DNA of 20,683 bases from Myxococcota bacterium (GTDB lineage Bacteria; Myxococcota_C; UBA6777). Positions 15,742 to 20,683 of the stretch are shown piece after piece. The stretch's first letter is position 1; each line of letters begins with the position of its first letter. The notes below the pieces were generated by a model. That model saw only the letters and a list, made by a program, of their open reading frames with translations. It was not told the DNA's origin and searched no databases. The stretch is from the NCBI GenBank assembly GCA_963169055.1, contig CAUJFU010000298.1, positions 1-20,683 of the forward strand, read 5' to 3'. The position numbers and the translations under genes are program-made.

Positions 15742-16101
15742 ATGAATATCATCCAACAAATCGAGCAGCGTCACTTACGCAGCGATATTCCTGCGTTTCG
15801 CGCTGGCGATACCCTCCGTGTTCACGTCCGTATCCGCGAAGGTGAAAAAGAGCGCGTCCAGCTTTTCCAAGGCATCTGCATCGCCAAACAAAATGGCGGT
15901 GTCCGCGAATCTTTCACCGTCCGCAAGCACTCCTACGGCGTAGGCGTCGAGCGTACCTTCCCCGTCCACTCCACCATGGTCGACAAGATCGAAGTCGTTT
16001 CCCGTGGTCGTGTCCGTCGCGCCAAACTCTACTACCTCCGCAATCTCCAAGGCAAAGCAGCCCGTATCCGCGAGATCAACCCCGGCCAATCCGAAAAATA
16101 A
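15742..16101 (+). CDS. rplS: 50S ribosomal protein L19
   Basis: Large-subunit protein at the 30S-50S interface. The 119-residue sequence is canonical: [82 protein letters not shown] and [21 protein letters not shown]. The ATG has GGAG eight bases upstream (ttGGAGccaagatc). It is followed by rnhB after 57 bp. A promoter and repeat-bearing leader lie upstream, so its expression may be partly independent of trmD. Confidence 0.98.
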   Translation: MNIIQQIEQRHLRSDIPAFRAGDTLRVHVRIREGEKERVQLFQGICIAKQNGGVRESFTVRKHSYGVGVERTFPVHSTMVDKIEVVSRGRVRRAKLYYLRNLQGKAARIREINPGQSEK

Positions 16102-16158
16102 CCCCCTCCGCCTTCTCCCCTCGCCCCTTCTTTCTCCTCTTCAACCCCAGAGATCCAA

Positions 16159-16878
16159 ATGGCCAAGCGCTCCGCCCAACAAACCTCTTTGTTTGCCACG
16201 CCGCGCTGGATGGAAGAAGAACTCGCACAACAAGGTCTCCATCGCATCGCAGGAATCGACGAAGCGGGCCGAGGCCCCCTCGCTGGCCCTGTTGTCGCAG
16301 CCGCTGTCCTGCTCCCGCCTTCTTGCGATCTGCCCGAACTGGACGACTCCAAGCGCCTTACCGAAGCAATCCGCCGCACACTCTTCGATCAGATCCACCA
16401 ACAAGCCCTTGCCATCGGCGTTGGCGTCGTCGATGCTCCCGAGATCGATCAACGCAACATCCTCCAAGCCACCTTCCACGCCATGTCCCTTGCTCTCGAT
16501 CATCTCTGCCGCCTACTCCCTAACCCCCCACAGATCGTCTTGATCGACGGCAACAAAACCTTTCCCCACCCCCTCCCCTGCAAAGCCGTCGTCAAAGGCG
16601 ATCAACTCTGCCAAAACGTCGCCGCCGCCTCCATCATCGCCAAAGTCCTGCGCGATCAGATCATGGACGCCATGCACCCCCTCTATCCGCTCTATGGCTT
16701 CGACAAGCACAAAGGTTATCCCTCTCCCGCACACAAACTCGCCCTCGCCCAACACGGCCCCTCTCCCCTCCATCGTCTATCCTTTCGCGGCGTTCTCTCT
16801 CCCGACACTGACACCGATATGGAACCATCGGACGCCGACACTGATCTCCCCCTGAGACAGAAAGAACACACGAGTTGA
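16159..16878 (+). CDS. rnhB: Ribonuclease HII
   Basis: Cleaves the RNA strand of RNA-DNA hybrids and starts removal of single ribonucleotides from DNA. The active-site acidic residues are visible: Asp34-Glu35 (AGIDEAGRGPLAGPVVAA), Asp130 (VLIDGNK) and Asp148 (VVKGDQ), with LDDSKRL, AAASIIAKVLRD and YGFDKHKGYPSPAH. After the core (about residue 212) a 27-residue tail rich in Asp/Thr (SPDTDTDMEPSDADTD) follows, probably disordered. The ribosome site is weak (cagagat). Its stop overlaps the TTG start of the next gene (TTGA). Confidence 0.97.
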   Translation: MAKRSAQQTSLFATPRWMEEELAQQGLHRIAGIDEAGRGPLAGPVVAAAVLLPPSCDLPELDDSKRLTEAIRRTLFDQIHQQALAIGVGVVDAPEIDQRNILQATFHAMSLALDHLCRLLPNPPQIVLIDGNKTFPHPLPCKAVVKGDQLCQNVAAASIIAKVLRDQIMDAMHPLYPLYGFDKHKGYPSPAHKLALAQHGPSPLHRLSFRGVLSPDTDTDMEPSDADTDLPLRQKEHTS

Positions 16879-17348
16879 CCCACCCCACACAAACCTCCCA
16901 TGCCACCCACCGAACCAGCCGCTTTCTTGCGCGCTTACCTGCTCTCCCTCCCAAATCGCGCAAACACACTCCCACAAAACGCGGCCAATCCGCCGAAGAC
17001 ATCGCCGTCTTCTGGCTCACACAACGACACATCCGCCCGATTCAGCGCAATCTGCGCACGCGATGGGGTGAGATCGACCTGATCGCTCAAGACGGCGAAA
17101 CCCTCGTCTTTTTCGAGATCCGACTCCGCGCCGCAAACGATACTTCCGCCGCCATCCTCTCCGTCAATCCGACCAAACAACAACGTATCGCTCAAACGGC
17201 CCACACTTTTCTCGCCCAAAACCCCCGCTGGACAAACGCACCGCAACGTTTTGATATCCTCGCCATCGCCCTCCGCTCCGATCAAAGTCTGCTGTTTTCC
17301 CATCTACGCGCTGCTTTCGACGCCTCCCCTCCACGCCACCGCACCTAA
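16875..17348 (+). CDS. yraN: YraN/UPF0102-family nuclease-fold protein with Arg in the ExK site
   Basis: The family has a restriction-endonuclease-like fold and unknown role, and is often found next to rnhB. Motifs: RGQSAEDIAVFWLTQ (36-50), GEIDLI (65-70, Asp68), ETLVFFEIRLR (75-85), K100-region KQQRIAQTA and RFDILAI. In most relatives the third motif reads FVEVK; here it is FFEIR, so the Lys of the D...ExK catalytic signature is Arg83. The TTG start at 16875 overlaps the rnhB stop by four bases and gives about 35 disordered basic residues before the domain. No alternative ATG lies before the domain. It ends 21 bp from the convergent ruvC. Confidence 0.85.
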   Translation: MTHPTQTSHATHRTSRFLARLPALPPKSRKHTPTKRGQSAEDIAVFWLTQRHIRPIQRNLRTRWGEIDLIAQDGETLVFFEIRLRAANDTSAAILSVNPTKQQRIAQTAHTFLAQNPRWTNAPQRFDILAIALRSDQSLLFSHLRAAFDASPPRHRT

Positions 17349-17369
17349 ACGATGTCGCGGTCTGGTGAA

Positions 17370-17933
17370 TTAGATCGCGATATCCAACTTCTTCGGACGA
17401 CGGCGCTTTCCACGCGCTGCGGCTTCGGCTTCCGCCAAGATCTTCGATGCAGGCGAATGATCGGGGCGTTGCAGCAGGCCCGTAATCGCCGCTGCCAGCG
17501 CGTCCGACGCATCGACTTGCGCGGGTTCTGGCAACCCCAATACCGCTTGGACCATCAGCCCGACCTGATCTTTTTTTGCGTGACCATGACCTGTCACCGC
17601 CAACTTGATCTGCATCGGCGTAAATTCTAGCACCCGCAATCCCGCATTCAACGCAGCGATCATCGCCACGCCACGTGCCTGCCCTAGCTTCAACGCAGAC
17701 ATCGCATTTTTCGACATAAACACATTCTCTAACGACACCCCTGTCGGTTCGTATTCGCGAATCACTTCGCACAAACCATCATAGATCTCTTTCAAACGCT
17801 CCTGAAATCCGTCTTCTCGCGTAAAGATCCCGCCGTTATCGATATGCAACAAACGCCCTTGGATCTGCTCAACCACACCCCATCCCGTGATATTGGAACC
17901 CGGATCGATCCCCAACATACGCTCTCGACTCAC
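17370..17933 (-). CDS. ruvC: Holliday junction resolvase RuvC
   Basis: Endonuclease that cuts four-way DNA junctions with RuvAB during recombination repair. The four catalytic carboxylates are in place: Asp10 (LGIDPGSNITGWGV), Glu69 (SLENVF), Asp141 and Asp144 (VDASDALAAAI). HAKKDQV is the usual basic patch. The 187-residue length includes a Lys/Arg-rich tail (AAARGKRRRPKKL) that may add DNA contact. The start is a GTG at 17933 with GAGAGGTG upstream; an ATG at 17918 is in frame but its only purine site is too close. It points away from the FHA gene and runs convergent with yraN. No ruvA or ruvB is in the window. Confidence 0.97.
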   Translation of the reverse strand: MSRERMLGIDPGSNITGWGVVEQIQGRLLHIDNGGIFTREDGFQERLKEIYDGLCEVIREYEPTGVSLENVFMSKNAMSALKLGQARGVAMIAALNAGLRVLEFTPMQIKLAVTGHGHAKKDQVGLMVQAVLGLPEPAQVDASDALAAAITGLLQRPDHSPASKILAEAEAAARGKRRRPKKLDIAI

Positions 17934-18024
17934 ACTTCACCTCTCGATCTTTTCGATAGATAGGACATCTCTCTTCATCGTTCTTCTTAACACGCCGTCG
18001 GCTCGCCCGCAAGAAATCAAGTCG

Positions 18025-18052
18025 TTGACCTTTTCGAGCGGAAGGCTACAAT
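18025..18052 (+). promoter_or_regulatory. Strong sigma70-type promoter upstream of the FHA gene
   Basis: TTGACC (18025-18030), 16-base spacer, TACAAT (18047-18052); five of six matches in each hexamer. The transcript would start near 18059 and have a leader of about 155 bases before the FHA start. The leader has no gene I can support; near its end a block at 18170-18190 (cggacaagcatcg, cacaaac) weakly recalls the hairpin repeat tail. Confidence 0.6.
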
Positions 18053-18213
18053 ACCGTCCCGAAGCTCTACTTTGGTACAAAGCGGCAAATCTCCCGCAAC
18101 AAGGCCGACACACCAAGCCTTGCGCCTCAACGATCGCTCGCCGCGTACCTTGTCGCATCCCTGCCTAGACGGACAAGCATCGCCACACAAACCAGACACA
18201 CGAGGCACACCGT

Positions 18214-18699
18214 ATGTTTCGCGACGAGATCGTCGAACAAATGAAGCAACTCTCCGAACTCAAACTCTCCGACCTACTCTCCGATCAAGAGTTCGTCGGA
18301 CGCATGGACGAACTGCTTCATCACTACTGCCACGCACGCCACCTTACGGCACGCGAAAATACCGAACCTCTCCAAATCATCGAACAGCCCGAAGGCCCCA
18401 TTCCTGCGCTGTTTGCCGTCACTGTACACGGACCTGAAGGCCAACAACGCTACGAATTCAACCAACGCGATATCACCATCGGGCGCTCTTCAGATTGCGA
18501 TGTCGTTCTCCGACGCACCGACATTAGCCGACGCCACGCCCGCATCCTTGTCCGCGAAGATCGCTTTGTCGTCCTCGACCTCAAAAGCGAAAACGGCACC
18601 TATATGAACGGCCAACGACTCGGCTCTCCCCAAGTCGCCCATCCTGCGGACCAATTGAACATCGGCGACTACACGCTCTTTGTCGAACCGCTCTGGTAA
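18214..18699 (+). CDS. FHA-domain protein
   Basis: A 161-residue cytoplasmic protein. The N-terminal 60 residues are helical and charged (MFRDEIVEQMKQLSELKLSDLLS...), with no known motif. Residues 65-161 form a forkhead-associated domain: IGRSSDCDVVL (Gly90-Arg91-Ser92), DISRRHARI (Ser105 to His108) and SENGTYMNGQRL (Asn127), the residues that bind phosphothreonine. FHA proteins usually read Ser/Thr kinase signalling; no kinase is in the window. The ATG has GAGG eight bases upstream. It follows a good promoter and precedes a small lipoprotein gene by 76 bp. Confidence 0.93.
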   Translation: MFRDEIVEQMKQLSELKLSDLLSDQEFVGRMDELLHHYCHARHLTARENTEPLQIIEQPEGPIPALFAVTVHGPEGQQRYEFNQRDITIGRSSDCDVVLRRTDISRRHARILVREDRFVVLDLKSENGTYMNGQRLGSPQVAHPADQLNIGDYTLFVEPLW

Positions 18700-18775
18700 A
18701 CCACATCACACAAAACACACAACACAGTCAAACGCCCCATCACCCCCCTTCTTTCCGACCCAAAAGGCCAAGATC

Positions 18776-19351
18776 ATGCTCCAAAAAAACACGCATTCCA
18801 CAACGTCCGCAACCTCCCGCAACGCCCGCCTGTTTTTACTTTGCAGCGCGATGGCGTTCTTGCTCCAAGCCTGCCCTCCCGGCTTTCGCTACTACGTCCC
18901 CACCGACGCACAAGACCGCAAAAGCCAACAGATCGACTTCAACGTCGGTCGCGTCTTTTCCTTCCGCCGCACCGCCTGCGTCGCCTTCCGTCTGACCAAC
19001 TGGTCCCAAGCCGCCGTCTCCATCCCCCGCAGCGTCATGCTCCTCCAAGTCGGCTCCGACAAACGCTCCCCCATGACCCTCGAACAAGCCTCCCAAACGG
19101 CTGCCTTCCAACGCTCCATCCGCGATTACTACGGTAAATCCGGCGGACGCTCCGCCGAAGAAATGGCCAAAGTCCTCTACGCCCCCGACTCCATCTCCCT
19201 CGACCCCAAAGTCGCTCAAACCCGTATGCTTTGCTATTCTCTCCAAGACCTCGAAGAACCCGCCTCTTTCATCATCCAAGGCCTCGAAGTCAACAACAAA
19301 CCCGTCGACATGAAGCCCTTCCTATTTCGCGAACTCAAACGCCCCTCCTAA
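18776..19351 (+). CDS. Hypothetical lipoprotein
   Basis: A 191-residue protein with a lipoprotein signal: Thr/Ser-rich basic start, hydrophobic LFLLCSAMAFL, and lipobox LLQAC ending at Cys33. The mature part has about 150 residues with likely beta strands (VGRVFSFRRTACVAFRLTNW, PRSVMLLQVGS) and no motif I recognise. The ATG at 18776 has AAGG eight bases upstream; an upstream in-frame start at 18680 would run into the FHA gene and add a Pro-rich stretch. The ribosome region (ccaagatc before ATG) matches that of rplS. It is probably co-transcribed with the FHA gene, and a terminator-like hairpin follows. Confidence 0.7.
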   Translation: MLQKNTHSTTSATSRNARLFLLCSAMAFLLQACPPGFRYYVPTDAQDRKSQQIDFNVGRVFSFRRTACVAFRLTNWSQAAVSIPRSVMLLQVGSDKRSPMTLEQASQTAAFQRSIRDYYGKSGGRSAEEMAKVLYAPDSISLDPKVAQTRMLCYSLQDLEEPASFIIQGLEVNNKPVDMKPFLFRELKRPS

Positions 19352-19446
19352 CCCCCGCCCAAACCCCAAAAAACAAGACTTGCGCTGTGCAGAAAGATGC
19401 GATACAGATCACATCGTTGCATAGGAACTTCGCAGATCACAACAAC

Positions 19447-19480
19447 CCCCATCGGGTTGCGTGCCACAAGCCCCATCGGG
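19447..19480 (+). repeat. Pair of CCCCATCGGG direct repeats
   Basis: CCCCATCGGG occurs at 19447-19456 and again at 19471-19480, a 24-base spacing of about two helical turns. Each copy is itself partly palindromic (CCC-atc-GGG... on the other strand). They lie in the 285-base gap between the lipoprotein and cytochrome genes and could be a regulator binding site or a chance duplication. Confidence 0.4.
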
Positions 19481-19502
19481 CCGCGCTTTGCCATACCAAG
19501 CG

Positions 19503-19550
19503 ACACCAAACGCTTTCTTTTCGACGATGTCGCGACTTTGGGTGTTTTTT
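19503..19550 (+). terminator. Possible rho-independent terminator after the lipoprotein gene
   Basis: ACACC, AAA and CGC (19503-19513) can pair with GCG, TTT and GGTGT (19532-19545) with small bulges, immediately followed by a run of six T (19545-19550). The stem is imperfect and the loop is about 18 bases, so this is only a candidate. It would separate the FHA-lipoprotein unit from the cytochrome gene. Confidence 0.35.
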
Positions 19551-19636
19551 GGCTTCGCGTGTTTTTCGGCCTCACGTTGGAACTGCTCGGTTCGCAAGCA
19601 ACACCGCCCAAGATCCACCACCATAGGAGGGGTTCG

Positions 19637-20542
19637 ATGTTGTTCAAGATCTTGAAATGGCTTGGTCTCTTCGTTCTTTTGGTTGTTTTGGGACTCAGCA
19701 GTTTTGTTGGGTTTCACGGTATCCGCTACGGCCAAAGCATGGCCAAAACCTACAATCTGCCCATTCCCAAAGTCGCTTTGCCCGCCGACGCTGCGGCTCT
19801 TGCGAGAGGGAAACACTTGGCTTTTTCTTTGGGAGGATGTGCAACGGCAGACTGCCACGGTCCCAATCTCTCGGGCGGAAAAGAAGTCGGATTCGGCCCG
19901 TTGGGCGTCATGCGCTCATCCAACATCACTCGTGGTGGCGTTGGCGGCCAATACACCGACGGCGAGTTGTTCCGACTCTTGCGACACGGCATCACGCGCA
20001 CAGGAAAAAGCGTGCTTTTCATGCCTGTCCAAGACTTCAACTGGCTCCCCGAAAAAGACCTCTTGGCGATCATCGCGTGGGTTCGTAGCGTTCCTCCTTC
20101 TTCCAAAAGTCCCGCCCCCATGCAAGTGAGTTGGATCGGTCGGATCTTTGACCGCCTTGATTGGCTGGTCTTCGATGTGGGCCGACGCATCGACCACAAA
20201 AACATCCCTCAAGCCCCACCTCCCGCGCCCACCGCACATTACGGTTCTTTCATCGCTCGCGGCTGCCAAGGTTGTCACGGCGACCATCTCAGCGGTGGCC
20301 CCATCCCGGGCGCTCCACCCAACATCCCACCGCCCACCAACCTCACCCCCCACGAAACGGGCCTCAAAGCATGGACGATACAAGACTTTCGCAAAGCCAT
20401 CGCCACCGCTCGCCGCCCCAACGGAACCACCATCCACTCCTTTATGCCTCTTGAGATCCTCAAAAATATGAACGAGATCGAACTCCAAGCCCTTTGGAAT
20501 CACCTCCGCAGCCTCCCCCCCCGCCCCCTCGGACAACGCTAG
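19637..20542 (+). CDS. Membrane-anchored diheme c-type cytochrome with a CX4CH site
   Basis: An electron carrier on the outer side of the inner membrane. One N-terminal helix (about residues 5-26, LKWLGLFVLLVVLGLSSFVG) anchors or exports it. Two cytochrome c domains follow. The first haem site is CATADCH (Cys68, Cys73, His74), which has four residues between the cysteines instead of two; its likely axial Met is Met129 (LFMP). The second is canonical CQGCH (Cys210, Cys213, His214) with Met270 (SFMP). The start is firm: AGGAGG six bases before the ATG at 19637. An open frame from 19397 lacks a ribosome site. No oxidase or other partner gene is in the window, so the redox partner is unknown. Confidence 0.9.
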   Translation: MLFKILKWLGLFVLLVVLGLSSFVGFHGIRYGQSMAKTYNLPIPKVALPADAAALARGKHLAFSLGGCATADCHGPNLSGGKEVGFGPLGVMRSSNITRGGVGGQYTDGELFRLLRHGITRTGKSVLFMPVQDFNWLPEKDLLAIIAWVRSVPPSSKSPAPMQVSWIGRIFDRLDWLVFDVGRRIDHKNIPQAPPPAPTAHYGSFIARGCQGCHGDHLSGGPIPGAPPNIPPPTNLTPHETGLKAWTIQDFRKAIATARRPNGTTIHSFMPLEILKNMNEIELQALWNHLRSLPPRPLGQR

Positions 20543-20630
20543 AAAATCGATACTCTCCAACAGGTTCGGGGGCACAAAACAACAACGTTAACGTCCATAT
20601 CCATCGGATAGTGCGACCAGATCGACTCCT

Positions 20631-20683
20631 CTAAAACTGCCCTTGCCAGCTCAGTCCCAAAACATGCACCGTCGCGTTGTAAG
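20631..20683 (-). CDS. C-terminal end of a probable outer-membrane beta-barrel protein (partial)
   Basis: Only the last 16 codons and the TAG stop (20633-20631) are in the window; the gene continues beyond the right edge. They read YNATVHVLGLSWQGQF. Alternating polar and hydrophobic residues and a final Phe are the hallmark of the last strand of outer-membrane proteins recognised by the BAM complex. It is convergent with the cytochrome gene, 88 bases away. A short frame at the sequence edge could also occur by chance. Confidence 0.45.
   Translation of the reverse strand, partial: YNATVHVLGLSWQGQF

Noticed and set aside
17937-18158. 73-residue Cys-containing frame on the minus strand just upstream of ruvC
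   Set aside because: No ribosome site or motif, and it overlaps a strong plus-strand promoter.
19397-19636. 80-residue N-terminal extension of the cytochrome
   Set aside because: AGGAGG and a membrane helix mark the start at 19637; the upstream frame holds repeats and a terminator-like hairpin.

Overview
The window looks like a chromosomal segment of a Gram-negative bacterium, most likely a myxobacterium-like or other deltaproteobacterial relative (Myxococcota in the broad sense). The reasons are the gene order ffh-rpsP-khpA-rimM-trmD-(SPOUT methylase, COG4752 type)-rplS-rnhB-yraN, two Cys-anchored Kelch lipoproteins, a PEGA protein with a long Pro/Arg linker, an FHA protein, a diheme cytochrome c and an apparent outer-membrane barrel C-terminus. 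The placement is an inference, not a proof.

Left part (1-9831, mostly minus strand). After a gene-free end (1-294) carrying a GC-rich palindromic repeat come, reading leftwards from 9831: pyruvate kinase; a secreted PEGA protein with its own good sigma70-type promoter; two paralogous Kelch-propeller lipoproteins; and a TgpA-like membrane transglutaminase. The last four are closely spaced (58-106 bp gaps) and may form one envelope-related transcription unit. Divergent from pyk is a small membrane protein of the DUF4870/Tic20-like type.

Centre (10563-17348, plus strand). This is a translation and RNA-processing cluster: SRP GTPase Ffh, ribosomal protein S16, KH-domain RNA chaperone, RimM, TrmD (ATGA overlap with rimM), a SPOUT methyltransferase, L19, RNase HII and a YraN-like protein (TTGA overlap with rnhB). 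Candidate promoters precede ffh, khpA and rplS. The rimM and rplS leaders carry copies of a hairpin repeat (UUCG tetraloop plus GAGCATTGAAAC tail) whose end resembles CRISPR repeats but which does not form an array.

Right part. ruvC lies convergent to yraN. A strong promoter-like site precedes an FHA-domain gene and a small lipoprotein gene, followed by a possible terminator; next come a diheme cytochrome c with an unusual CX4CH first haem site and, on the minus strand at the edge, the last 16 codons of a probable outer-membrane protein.

Window-wide, GATC is strikingly over-represented, apparently through synonymous codon choice, and several housekeeping proteins have disordered terminal extensions. 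I did not find a clearly new multi-gene system; the best leads are the repeat family, the GATC bias and the Kelch/PEGA/transglutaminase cluster.
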